A stretch of 52,547 bases of DNA. Source: a virus. Shown piece after piece: positions 22,080-29,140 of this stretch. The position numbers and the translations under genes were made by a program. Below the pieces are notes generated by a model, which was not told where the DNA came from, did no database searches, and was given only the letters and a program-made list of their open reading frames with translations. Where the stretch lies: IMG/VR virus record IMGVR_UViG_3300017605_000310, positions 1 to 52,547 of that record. One strand, 5' to 3'. Position 1 is the stretch's first letter. The number at the start of each line of letters is the position of its first letter.

Positions 22080-23206
22080 TGCCTCGTCGCGGGAACCGTA
22101 AACGCCTCGCACGCGGCCTCTACGAAGATCGCACCGGCCGATCCGCCGTGTGCCTCGGCAAAGAGAAACGCTTTCCCCCGTACACGCCGCTGGCGATCAT
22201 GCGAACCTGGCAGGCCGCCATCCGCCGAAAGTACCGGGGGTCCGGCCGCCCGCGCGTCTCGCGCGGCACCTTAGCCGAAGCGGTCGATCGCTGGGACGGA
22301 TTAGAACGCCATCTCGCGAGTTGGAAGGAACGCCGCGCCGAACTGCGCGCGTGGGTCCGACTCTACGGAGACGTGCAGCGGCATACAATTCATGCAGACG
22401 ATGTACGAAAAGCCATCGGTATATGGACCGTAGAAAAGGTTGCGCCCAAGACCATCCGCAATCGGCTGTGGAGCTTGAAGCGGCTCTATCGTCTTCTGGA
22501 TGGGCCGGACGCCGAGACGCCGGTGGATCATGTCGCCCCGCCGTCCGTCCCACGCCGCGTGATCACGCCGGTCGAACCGGCAGACATTCTCAAGGTCTAT
22601 CGGCGCTTGCTCGAATTTGAGCGCGGCACGCGCCCACGGCTGCGCGACGCCAAGACCCGCGCCAGGTTCATGGTACGCGCCGCCACAGGCCGACGTCCCG
22701 TGGAGATCATGCGCGCGAAGCCAGAAGACGTGGACCTGACGCGACGGATCTGGCGAGTGAGAGATGCGAAGGGCGGGTGGTCGGAAGGACTCTATCTGAA
22801 CGACGACATGCTGGCCGCGTGGACGCTCTTCGCACAATCGAATGCCTGGGGCCACTTCAACACCGGGAGCATGGCCGAAGTCCTACGAGCGGCTGGCTGG
22901 CCGGCTGGCATCCGCCCCTACAACCTCCGACACTCGATCGGGATTGGCCTGAGTGAGCTTGGGCATGATCTCGCCGACGTAGGCGGCTGGCTGGGCCACC
23001 GTGACCCCAGAACGACGCGGAGCGCCTATGTGCCAGTCCTCCACAGTCGAATGCAGCGCCTCTCTGAGAGCTTGCAGGGGCGTCTACAAGGGTGGGGTGC
23101 CAAGCGCGGTGCCATGAATGCTCCAGCGAAACGCGCTAAAGTGCTCCAAAATAAGCAGGGGCGAAAACTGGGCAAGAAAGCGAAAGGACGAAGGAATGCT
23201 CAATGA
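22079..23206 (+). CDS. int: Tyrosine recombinase (phage integrase), 375 aa
   Basis: Catalytic domain: Arg I in TGRRPVEIMR (about 204-212), beta-hairpin Lys in RDAKGGW, box II RPYNLRHSIG with Arg284 and His285 (the usual first His is Tyr281), GHRDPRTT (His307) and the nucleophile Tyr317 in RSAYVPV. The N-terminal SAM-like core-binding region spans about 60-145. It integrates and excises the prophage. An attP-like tRNA end lies 17 bp downstream. The Lys/Arg-rich C-terminal tail (about 40 residues) is longer than usual. ATG at 22079 overlaps the upstream TGA; a GTG lies one codon earlier. Confidence 0.92.
   Translation: MPRRGNRKRLARGLYEDRTGRSAVCLGKEKRFPPYTPLAIMRTWQAAIRRKYRGSGRPRVSRGTLAEAVDRWDGLERHLASWKERRAELRAWVRLYGDVQRHTIHADDVRKAIGIWTVEKVAPKTIRNRLWSLKRLYRLLDGPDAETPVDHVAPPSVPRRVITPVEPADILKVYRRLLEFERGTRPRLRDAKTRARFMVRAATGRRPVEIMRAKPEDVDLTRRIWRVRDAKGGWSEGLYLNDDMLAAWTLFAQSNAWGHFNTGSMAEVLRAAGWPAGIRPYNLRHSIGIGLSELGHDLADVGGWLGHRDPRTTRSAYVPVLHSRMQRLSESLQGRLQGWGAKRGAMNAPAKRAKVLQNKQGRKLGKKAKGRRNAQ
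23096..23114. repeat. Pair of GGTGCCA repeats, candidate integrase arm sites (left)
   Basis: GGTGCCA at 23096-23102 and 23108-23114 (the second extends to GGTGCCATGAATG), 12 bp apart, inside the 3' end of int. A matching pair lies on the other side of the attP core. Confidence 0.5.
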
Positions 23207-23222
23207 AAACGGTGGCGAAGGC

Positions 23223-23251
23223 TGGCGGAAGCGCCTGGGAGTCGAACCCAG
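23223..23251 (-). other. attP core: 3' end of a tRNA-Sec (selC)-like gene
   Basis: The minus strand reads CTGGG-TTCGACT-CCCAG (T arm), then GCGCTTCC, G and CCA. Eight acceptor bases plus a 5-bp T stem is the bacterial selenocysteine tRNA pattern (8+5 rather than 7+5); E. coli selC likewise ends CTTCCGCCA. The rest of the tRNA is absent, as expected for attP, which restores the gene end upon integration. Position just after int supports this. Confidence 0.75.
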
Positions 23252-23283
23252 AATTACACGCGCTAAGTCGTTCATTCTAAACA

Positions 23284-23303
23284 GGTGCCATGATTGGGTG
23301 CCA
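23284..23303. repeat. Pair of GGTGCCATG repeats, candidate integrase arm sites (right)
   Basis: GGTGCCATG at 23284-23292 and 23297-23305, start-to-start 13 bp, mirroring the pair at 23096-23114 across the attP core. Confidence 0.5.
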
Positions 23304-23441
23304 TGTCTAGCTGGAAACCGTACGGTTCACGCCCCGGAGACGTTGGATCAGGTAGATGCTGATTCCGACGTGCTCGAGCTGTGCTGCCTGTTCGTGTTCG
23401 TCGCGTGCGTGGTCCTGTTGAACGTTCTGAACGGCTGGTAA
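23298..23441 (+). CDS. Possible 47-aa membrane protein (GTG start)
   Basis: A GTG-started frame ends in a strong membrane span (LELCCLFVFVACVVLLNVLNGW). It lies at the head of a run of small membrane genes after attP. The start is uncertain and overlaps the arm repeats. Confidence 0.4.
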   Translation: MPCLAGNRTVHAPETLDQVDADSDVLELCCLFVFVACVVLLNVLNGW

Positions 23442-23445
23442 GTGC

Positions 23446-23619
23446 ATGCAAATACTGGACGTACCGCCCAAGTCAGAACCGCAGCCGGGGAAGCCCGAAT
23501 GGATCGTCATCACCCTATTGCTGATCGCCATTTACCTGTTAGCTATATGGTGGGGCTTTCCCGATTGGCTGCATGCGCTGTTCGCTCAGGACATTGGCTG
23601 GCCCGGTGAGAATTGCTGA
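23446..23619 (+). CDS. 57-aa membrane protein, lysogeny region
   Basis: Pro-rich cytoplasmic-looking start (MQILDVPPKSEPQPGKPEW), one span (IVITLLLIAIYLLAIWWGF), and a short end (LHALFAQDIGWPGENC). Follows the previous frame by 4 nt. Membrane proteins beside int often alter the lysogen surface or block superinfection; here that is inference. Confidence 0.55.
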   Translation: MQILDVPPKSEPQPGKPEWIVITLLLIAIYLLAIWWGFPDWLHALFAQDIGWPGENC

Positions 23620-23630
23620 AGGGGTATAGA

Positions 23631-23819
23631 ATGCCGCGCATGGCCATAGCACGCGAACAGCTCACGGACGTTCAAGAGACCGTCATCGTGATCCTTGCGG
23701 TGATCCTGTTCGTAGTTCTCCTTGTGCTCGCGGATAACCTGAGGCTAAGGATATGGAGCCCACACTCCGCCGCCAGCTCGTCGCCTCATTCCATCGCCGC
23801 GCCGATGCCGTCACGCTGA
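23631..23819 (+). CDS. 62-aa membrane protein, repeat-module copy 1
   Basis: MPRMAIAREQLTDVQ followed by a span (VIVILAVILFVVLLVLADN). Shine-Dalgarno-like GAAGGGG lies 9 nt before the ATG. The start region TAGAATGCCGCGCATG and the stop region CGCTGACGGCGACGGC are repeated at the next gene. Confidence 0.55.
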   Translation: MPRMAIAREQLTDVQETVIVILAVILFVVLLVLADNLRLRIWSPHSAASSSPHSIAAPMPSR

Positions 23820-23845
23820 CGGCGACGGCTGACTGAGGGTGTAGA

Positions 23846-23983
23846 ATGCCGCGCATGAATGAGTACTGGATCCCAATCGTGCTTCTGGGTATCGCCAGCA
23901 TTTTTCAAAGCCTGTTACTTTGGGATTTGAGAAAACGCCTAATCGGGCTTGAACAGTCCCCTGTTACTACAGACGCTCGCTGA
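23846..23983 (+). CDS. 45-aa membrane protein, repeat-module copy 2
   Basis: MPRMNEYWIPIVLLGIASIF forms a single span, then a short basic/acidic tail. It shares with the previous gene the 16-bp start sequence TAGAATGCCGCGCATG and the 16-bp stop sequence (23814-23829 and 23978-23993), so only the interior differs. Confidence 0.55.
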   Translation: MPRMNEYWIPIVLLGIASIFQSLLLWDLRKRLIGLEQSPVTTDAR

Positions 23984-24171
23984 CGGCGACGGCACACCTG
24001 GAAAGCCCTGAGCAACACGACAGGGGTGCCGTGCGTTCCCAGCCGCAGTCCTTTACCAGCCAGTCGCCGCCGTCAGACCTGTGTGACAACGGAGCGATAC
24101 CTTCCTGTGCCACACATCAGGCTGGAGGGAACCTGACATGCTCCCCGGCACCGACCCGTACCGCCCCGTCG

Positions 24172-24273
24172 TCAGCTCGTGGGCTTCGCCACTGTCTTTC
24201 CACAACAGCAGCAATAGCCAAACTCATCGACCGACTTCACCCCTTGGCAGGATTTCAGCGGACAGTCGCGCAT
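24172..24273 (-). CDS. 33-aa cysteine-rich peptide
   Basis: MRDCPLKSCQGVKSVDEFGYCCCCGKTVAK (read as C-P-L-K-S-C then Y-C-C-C-C-G), a likely small zinc site. Overlaps the end of the OB-fold-like gene by 19 bp. The 188 bp to its left (23984-24171) show no feature. Confidence 0.45.
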   Translation of the reverse strand: MRDCPLKSCQGVKSVDEFGYCCCCGKTVAKPTS

Positions 24274-24593
24274 GACGCCACCGCCTCCCAGCTTTCTGCG
24301 GGGTGAATCTCCGCGTAGCCATGCTCCCGATCCGTTCGGGTAATCCCTCGCACCACCATGCGTTGACCCTTTTTCGGTGCTGGCAATCGAATGGCCGGGA
24401 TCAGTTCCACCACCACCTTGACCGTGCCGTCTATGAGCGTGACGTGCAAATCGCCGTCCTGTTGCTTCCGCACGAAGGCCACCAGTCCGCATGTCTCGAC
24501 GTGGGTATACCTGGTGGTGGCGACACTCCTGAGCGGCACCGGATGATAGAGCCGTCCCTCCGTGACGAACAGGAGCAGCGCCAGCCACATCAC
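24255..24593 (-). CDS. Exported OB-fold-like protein, 112 aa
   Basis: Hydrophobic N-terminus MMWLALLLFVTEG (signal or anchor), then a compact beta domain: CGLVAFVRKQQDGDLHVTLID, VVVELIPAIRLPAPKKGQRM, VVRGITRTDREHGYAEIHPAESWE. The pattern D-G-D-x-H then E-I-P then E-x-H-P is that of an exported OB-fold family found in bacteria, which may bind nucleic acid or metal. The start overlaps the Tat-signal gene. Confidence 0.6.
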   Translation of the reverse strand: MMWLALLLFVTEGRLYHPVPLRSVATTRYTHVETCGLVAFVRKQQDGDLHVTLIDGTVKVVVELIPAIRLPAPKKGQRMVVRGITRTDREHGYAEIHPAESWEAVASCATVR

Positions 24594-24955
24594 GTAAATG
24601 CCGCACCTGTTTTGATTGTGATGCCTCGCACGATTTCAGTCGCCAGTTCGCGCTCCCCGGTATAGGTGCCGTACTCACCGGCCGGGATGAGACGTGTATA
24701 GGGTCTGCCCTTGTCATTCAGTAATTGAAGTTCGGCCATCCCATCGCCAGCATCATCGGCATACATGCAACGCTTTGTCACATCGTTCCCTTCGTGGAAC
24801 ACGTGAAGATGCACACCTCGTTGGCAAAGATGGTAGTGTTTCGCAACTGTGATCGCACCGTACCGCCGAGGGGAAGCCACGGCAGTACGCAATCCGATCA
24901 GCGCAAGTCCGGCGGGGATCGCTTTCAATAATCCCCGTCTAGTTATCGATTCCAT
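24590..24955 (-). CDS. Tat-signal exported protein, 121 aa
   Basis: Starts MESITRRGLLKAIPAGLALIG, a twin-arginine signal (T-R-R-G-L-L-K) with a hydrophobic core and A-V-A-S cleavage-like end. The mature part has a few cysteines/histidines (HYHLCQRGVHLHVFHEG, KRCMYADDAGDG), perhaps metal-binding. The ATG at 24955 is favoured over one at 24961 because GAGG sits at suitable distance. A folded, Tat-exported phage product is uncommon. Confidence 0.6.
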   Translation of the reverse strand: MESITRRGLLKAIPAGLALIGLRTAVASPRRYGAITVAKHYHLCQRGVHLHVFHEGNDVTKRCMYADDAGDGMAELQLLNDKGRPYTRLIPAGEYGTYTGERELATEIVRGITIKTGAAFT

Positions 24956-24965
24956 TGGCATTTCC

Positions 24966-25778
24966 TCACTCTCTCGGCCATGTCGGATCCGTGCCGAGCG
25001 CCGTTGCTTCCGCGATTTGTCGGCCGGCAATCACAATCGGCACCGGCCGCGTTTCCAAGGTCGTCACGCGCTGCGCCAACGCGGTAATCTGACTCGCTAG
25101 TTGGTCAATCGTCGGCACCGTGGGCAGTAAGGCTTGCTCCACCGCCGCGCACGCTTCGCCGGAACGCTTGAGCAGCTTGTCCAAGTCCCGGAAGTTGATC
25201 CACGCGATGCCAGACAACCCCCATGTTGTTCCCCATGAGTTCACCATCTGAAACCGCTTCGTCTCGACGCTGTACCCGCACAGCAGATAGGCGTGTCCGC
25301 CTTCCACCTGCCCGCTGACGTCCAGTACTCCCGCTGAACTCGGCGTCATCATGTCCGACAGCCAGTCCGTGCCCATGACGACGGTTCCTGTGCTGATCAG
25401 GAAGTCCCGCACGTCCGCTGCGGAACCGGCCCAGACGTAGCTCTTCAAACAGCCCGCAATGGAGAGGGCTTTGGCCCCGCCTCTCACGCTGCTTCCGCTG
25501 TAATCTTCACCGGGCCATTCGTCGTTCACCTGTGCTTCGTGGTAAATCTCGTGAGCCGTCATGCCGTCCGTGGTGAGTGTGGGTTCGCTGCTGAGGAATT
25601 GACGCCAACTGTATCCAACACATTCGGAGCTGGACCCCTGGTCTAAAACTGGTCCGGTCTTATAGAACCGAGAGACTTGCGGAATGTTCGACGGCAGCAT
25701 GGCCCTGAGCGGAAATCGTAAGTCGCGAGCATCAGGCGAATAGATGCGGCCGAATTGAACCTTCGATATATCAGTCAT
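24966..25778 (-). CDS. Papain-like (C1 family) cysteine peptidase, 270 aa
   Basis: C1 landmarks: oxyanion Gln and catalytic Cys in VLDQGSSSECVGYSW (Q47, C53), catalytic His in EGGHAYLLCGY (H162) and Asn in MVNSWGTTWG (N180). The last 60 residues form a helix and strand (IDQLASQITALAQRVTTLE) that may anchor or trimerise it. No signal peptide. It lies in the lysis/tail-end region, so it could cleave host envelope peptides, act in the virion, or target host proteins. Substrate unknown. Confidence 0.8.
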   Translation of the reverse strand: MTDISKVQFGRIYSPDARDLRFPLRAMLPSNIPQVSRFYKTGPVLDQGSSSECVGYSWRQFLSSEPTLTTDGMTAHEIYHEAQVNDEWPGEDYSGSSVRGGAKALSIAGCLKSYVWAGSAADVRDFLISTGTVVMGTDWLSDMMTPSSAGVLDVSGQVEGGHAYLLCGYSVETKRFQMVNSWGTTWGLSGIAWINFRDLDKLLKRSGEACAAVEQALLPTVPTIDQLASQITALAQRVTTLETRPVPIVIAGRQIAEATALGTDPTWPRE

Positions 25779-25782
25779 TGGC

Positions 25783-26043
25783 TCACCATTCCTTAATCAC
25801 GTTGGCCCCGTAATCGACCGGCCCGCTCCACGACTTCCCAATGAAGGCCTGAACAGCCCAACCGTGCGGCATCTTTGCCACGACCACCGCATTGGCCCCG
25901 TGCGTGTTGACCACGCCAATCATCGCGCCTCGGGCTTCCGGTGACAGCTTGCCAATCGCCTCATGCACCGCCGCCATCACGGAGGGAAATATCTCCGCGG
26001 GTGGTTCGGTAAAGCTGACGCCCAGCGGAATAGGCTTAGGCAT
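25783..26043 (-). CDS. Hypothetical protein beside the C1 peptidase, 86 aa
   Basis: ATG at 26043 (MPKPIPLGVSFTEPP) is chosen because the upstream gene ends there. It has a helix (VMAAVHEAIGKLSPEARGAM) then strands (ANAVVVAKMPHGWAVQAFIGKSW). No family known to me; proximity to the peptidase suggests a linked role, perhaps an inhibitor or partner, but this is speculative. Confidence 0.55.
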   Translation of the reverse strand: MPKPIPLGVSFTEPPAEIFPSVMAAVHEAIGKLSPEARGAMIGVVNTHGANAVVVAKMPHGWAVQAFIGKSWSGPVDYGANVIKEW

Positions 26044-26242
26044 TTTTCTCTCTGGCTTGTCGCGCATGTTCTTCCGCCATCATGTCGATAATGTCATCGG
26101 CTGTTCTGATCGGCACCCACCGGCCCTGTTTGCGAAATGATTGGCCGCATCTCGGACAGGTGAAGCGTGCGCCCTGTGGGGCGACGGCAAAGCCTTCACG
26201 GAAGCCTTTGATCGCAAAGCTCAGGGTGCAGCACTGCTTCAT
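26036..26242 (-). CDS. Zinc-ribbon protein, 68 aa
   Basis: MKQCCTLSFAIKGF..., FTCPRCGQSFRKQGRWVPI gives a one-knuckle zinc ribbon with a helical tail (DDIIDMMAEEHARQAREKNA). The ATG is preceded by GGAGTTTAGC, also found before the next upstream frame. Confidence 0.6.
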   Translation of the reverse strand: MKQCCTLSFAIKGFREGFAVAPQGARFTCPRCGQSFRKQGRWVPIRTADDIIDMMAEEHARQAREKNA

Positions 26243-26370
26243 GCTAAACTCCGCATGGCGGCAGATGCAGCCTTCGCAAACTGCAGGACAGTCCGATGCC
26301 GGTCCCGGAGTTGAACCAGGTCGGAACATGGGTTACGGCCCATGAAATAGGGGCCTCTGCTGCCGTTCAT
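26239..26370 (-). CDS. Possible 43-aa protein
   Basis: Starts MNGSRGPYFMGRNP after the sequence GAGTTTAGC, the same initiation sequence as the next gene, and overlaps it (ATGA). Coding is plausible but weak. The 144 bp to its right (26371-26514) hold only short hairpins. Confidence 0.35.
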   Translation of the reverse strand: MNGSRGPYFMGRNPCSDLVQLRDRHRTVLQFAKAASAAMRSLA

Positions 26371-26514
26371 GCTAAACTCAGGCTCGGCAGATGCGGCGTG
26401 GATGCTGACACGCCCACCGCACAGTGGAGTCGTGGCACAAGGGTGTGCTGTGCGTCCCCCTTGATTGCCCTTGAAAGCCGGGTTAGAACCGGCCATCTGC
26501 CATCTGCCATTTCC

Positions 26515-26916
26515 TCATTGCGCCGTCCCTAACCCGCCATAGATCCGCCCGCCAAACTGCGCCACGCACCAGTACAGAAACTTCGCCTTCCAGTGCGACA
26601 CACCGGACGCGATCATGGCTTCATAGAACAGGTGATCGGCCACTGGCTTGATCAGGTGCATCGGCTCTCCCGCCCTTGTGACGAGCGTTCCACGATACCC
26701 CCCGTCATGGAGGACCGCGGCCCACTTCCATTGCCCGTCCTTCGGAAACAGGTTCCAGAACAATTGCGGCACGGAGGCGTAATCCGTGATCGATCCCGCT
26801 GGGGCAATCACTTCCCCGTTGAGATACTCGCTATAGAACACGAGGTCTTGGGCCAGCACCTTCTGGCCGTTGTCCAACTCGCGCACGATCAACTGACTGC
26901 GGAACTCGGGGGTCAT
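26515..26916 (-). CDS. DUF1353-family protein, 133 aa
   Basis: Pattern of this phage family: VIAPAGSITDYASVPQLFWNLFPK, WKWAAVLHDGGYR and DHLFYEAMIASGVSHWKAKFLYW. The family is common in lysis-adjacent regions of tailed phages; its His/Asp/Tyr arrangement suggests a hydrolase-like fold, but function is not established. Confidence 0.85.
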   Translation of the reverse strand: MTPEFRSQLIVRELDNGQKVLAQDLVFYSEYLNGEVIAPAGSITDYASVPQLFWNLFPKDGQWKWAAVLHDGGYRGTLVTRAGEPMHLIKPVADHLFYEAMIASGVSHWKAKFLYWCVAQFGGRIYGGLGTAQ

Positions 26917-27248
26917 GCCGCCTTCGGAGGATCCGGCGGGGGAAACTTCGCTACCTGATCTTTCGGCAACGACACCGAGGGCGTATTGACCAGCGGGTCT
27001 TTGACCAGTTCATGTACTTGGTTTTCTGTGACCCCGGCTGGCATCGCCATCGCCGTCACCAGCTTGGAACGCATCCCCCAGTGCTGCCAGAGACTCCACC
27101 CGACTGATACCAGCGCGAGCGCCAGCGCTCCGACGTACTTCTCAGCGTCCGACGAACTCCAGATGCCGTGCGCCACGAGCCATCCGGCCGCGACATTCAG
27201 TCCCGCCCGCACGATGCTGCCGGCCGCTTCCACCAAAATCGGGTTCAT
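26913..27248 (-). CDS. Holin-like membrane protein, 111 aa
   Basis: Two membrane segments (AGSIVRAGLNVAAGWLVAHG, about 9-28, and YVGALALALVSVGWSLWQHW, about 38-57) and a soluble tail. Size, topology and location within 3 kb of the lysozyme fit a class II holin. Other candidates exist nearby (30173-30313). Confidence 0.55.
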   Translation of the reverse strand: MNPILVEAAGSIVRAGLNVAAGWLVAHGIWSSSDAEKYVGALALALVSVGWSLWQHWGMRSKLVTAMAMPAGVTENQVHELVKDPLVNTPSVSLPKDQVAKFPPPDPPKAA

Positions 27249-27278
27249 GAGTTCTCCTGTGCTATATTCCCACCCAAG

Positions 27279-27482
27279 ATGAGCGCTGATGATTCATGGG
27301 AAGATTACGAAAGCGGCCCCTTCTGCCGTCACTGGTCCGACCCGTCTGATTGCGACAAGCTGTGCGCCACATGCGGACATCGTTGTCCTCGGCATGGGTT
27401 CGGCGATGGTGCCGCCCAATCATGCGATGAATGTTCGTGCGAGCAATGGGTTGATGGCCCAGAAGTCACCCTGACGCAGTAG
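27279..27482 (+). CDS. Cysteine-rich 67-aa protein on the opposite strand
   Basis: MSADDSWEDYESGPFCRHW, then CDKLCATCGHRCPRHG and CDECSCEQWV: nine cysteines and two histidines, likely two zinc sites. It is on the plus strand amid minus-strand late genes, with a -10-like TATATT about 10 nt before the ATG. This is the typical layout of an independently expressed 'moron'. Function unknown. Confidence 0.6.
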   Translation: MSADDSWEDYESGPFCRHWSDPSDCDKLCATCGHRCPRHGFGDGAAQSCDECSCEQWVDGPEVTLTQ

Positions 27483-27489
27483 CCACTCC

Positions 27490-28839
27490 TCATTCAGGCA
27501 CCACTTCCAGATCAATCGTGTGAGCATGTGCGAACGCACGAGAGGTGCTGCCTTTGACGCGCAGCTTGGGCAACGTCACGACTGGCGCGGGCTTGTTGGT
27601 CAGTTCGGTAATGCGATCGTCGAGATACTGCAATTGCAGATGGGTGGCCCCAGCCAAGGCTTCCAGCCGCTCTGTGATGGCCGCAATCTGTGCGGGGATT
27701 GGATCTGTCGGCGGCGGGTTGTCAGGCGGCGGCGGTGTCACCTGTGAGACGGGATACCACCGCGCATCGATATTCGCGTAGAGCGGATCGCCCTGTTCAG
27801 CAGACGTGCTCCAGTTCACCGCGCCAGTGCTGCCGGTGATGAGATCGAATGCGTGGATCTTCCCGTCTGTCTCCACCGTTGGCACCTGCGAACCAAGCCA
27901 ATAAGCAAGCGTGTCTTTCGACAAGGGCTGGCCACTCCCAGCTCGCGACTTGCGGCCCCAGCGTCCTGAGCCGTCCTTTTGATTCAGGAATACCGCAAAG
28001 CCAGCGGTGAACCGATGCTTCTCGGCTTCGCCGTTGATGGGTTGCGAGCCGTTCCACTGCTGATGAAATGTGCGAAGTTCAGCGGCTCGATTGGGCACAG
28101 ACATATGCGGCTCCGGTGGTGGTGGAGGCGGTGGTGGAGGCGGATCAATCGGATCGGTCGGCAGCGGCAGCGCGTCCACCTCGTGCCGCAACAGCCAGTA
28201 CAGGACGCTTTGGCCTTCAAGGAACTTCACCATCCCCACTGCGAGCGCATCGCCGTCACGCTCGAAATTGACGAACTGGCAGTTACCGCCTTCGCGAATG
28301 AATCGGCCATCCTCGCGATAGCCGAGCATGCGCTTGTTGACAAGCACTCCGCTGTCATGCCCCTGTCCAACCGTCACATCGCCGCGCACGGTGAACTCAG
28401 CCGGATCGAATCCGATCGTGGCATCGCCGGTCACCGGCATGTTGGACTCATTGACGTAGCGGATGCCTTGCGAGCCTATGTGGAAGTCGTGCGTTGTCGT
28501 GATACCGCTGTTCAACTGCACCCGTGCGTACTTCTCTCCAGAGATGGCAATGAACACTGAGTCATCCCCAAACGCGCACGGCCTCACCCCGTGTGTCGGC
28601 CCGAGAGTGCGCCAACCGTTCGGCGTGAACAGCCAGCACGTTCCAGGCCCGTTATCGTTCTCCTGTCCTGCGATATAGATGAACCCGCTGAACTTCCGCG
28701 CCACCATTGCCAGCAAGCCATTACCTGGACGCTCCACGCGTGAGCCGTTCACCTCGATCCGGTCGCTGTATTCCACGATGCGCGAGCCATCGGGCAACGC
28801 GATGGAATACAATCCACCGGGGAACGTGGCGCGGGTCAT
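27490..28839 (-). CDS. Virion/fibre-like protein with Pro linkers, 449 aa
   Basis: The first 220 residues have repeated short strands (GLYSIALPDGSRIVEYSD, GLLAMVARKFSGFIYIAGQE, DSVFIAISGEKYARVQLNSG) resembling propeller blades. A linker of ten consecutive prolines separates a second domain (FHQQWNGSQPINGEAEKHRF, AYWLGSQVPTVETDGKIHAF) and, after PPPPDNPPP, a C-terminal helix and strand. The layout resembles the 474-residue protein at 9801-11225. Likely tail-tip or receptor-binding. Confidence 0.65.
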   Translation of the reverse strand: MTRATFPGGLYSIALPDGSRIVEYSDRIEVNGSRVERPGNGLLAMVARKFSGFIYIAGQENDNGPGTCWLFTPNGWRTLGPTHGVRPCAFGDDSVFIAISGEKYARVQLNSGITTTHDFHIGSQGIRYVNESNMPVTGDATIGFDPAEFTVRGDVTVGQGHDSGVLVNKRMLGYREDGRFIREGGNCQFVNFERDGDALAVGMVKFLEGQSVLYWLLRHEVDALPLPTDPIDPPPPPPPPPPEPHMSVPNRAAELRTFHQQWNGSQPINGEAEKHRFTAGFAVFLNQKDGSGRWGRKSRAGSGQPLSKDTLAYWLGSQVPTVETDGKIHAFDLITGSTGAVNWSTSAEQGDPLYANIDARWYPVSQVTPPPPDNPPPTDPIPAQIAAITERLEALAGATHLQLQYLDDRITELTNKPAPVVTLPKLRVKGSTSRAFAHAHTIDLEVVPE

Positions 28840-28853
28840 GGTAGACTCCGAAA

Positions 28854-29039
28854 ATGGCTTTCACATACATCGGCCCCTACGCTGCCGGTCTCGACTTGTC
28901 GTACTGCGACGATGTCTGTACGGTGGTGACGTTTACGGAGTCTCCAATCCGCAGGCGTGGCGAAACGACGCGCCCAATCTTCGGCGTGCTCTGGGATGTG
29001 GCAGAGGACGACATCGTGTGGTACGTGCTTCCTCATTAG
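28854..29039 (+). CDS. 61-aa protein on the opposite strand
   Basis: MAFTYIGPYAAGLDLSYCDD...IFGVLWDVAEDDIVWYVLPH has balanced, protein-like composition, whereas the overlapping minus frame looks random. It starts 15 nt beyond the divergent 449-residue gene. A second possible moron. Confidence 0.5.
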   Translation: MAFTYIGPYAAGLDLSYCDDVCTVVTFTESPIRRRGETTRPIFGVLWDVAEDDIVWYVLPH

Positions 29040-29140
29040 CGGAACGGCCCACCCTCCCAGATCATCCCGCTCAACAAACACAACCAACTCAGCACAATCA
29101 CCGCCAGAACCTTGAGCTCCAGCCGCGCCCGCGCGGTCAC
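29036..29140 (-). CDS. 34-aa membrane peptide (GTG start)
   Basis: One span (LKVLAVIVLSWLCLLSGMIW). GTGA overlap with the upstream stop supports it. A small spanin- or holin-accessory role is possible from its place in the lysis cluster. Confidence 0.5.
   Translation of the reverse strand: MTARARLELKVLAVIVLSWLCLLSGMIWEGGPFR

Noticed and set aside
23223-23290. Complete tRNA gene next to integrase
   Set aside because: Only the T arm, acceptor 3' strand and CCA are present; upstream bases do not form an anticodon or variable arm, as expected for attP.
26291-26370. tRNA gene on the minus strand
   Set aside because: An anticodon-like stem and a T-arm-like hairpin are present, but the seven bases after the T arm (ACCGGCA) have no partner at the proper distance upstream, and the anticodon loop would be nine bases.
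26460-26536. Second tRNA candidate around a GCCGG-TTCTAAC-CCGGC hairpin
   Set aside because: No matching 5' acceptor strand or D arm upstream; the stretch runs into the DUF1353 gene.
28836-29087. Minus-strand 83-codon frame at 29 kb
   Set aside because: Composition is random-looking and it overlaps a better plus-strand frame.
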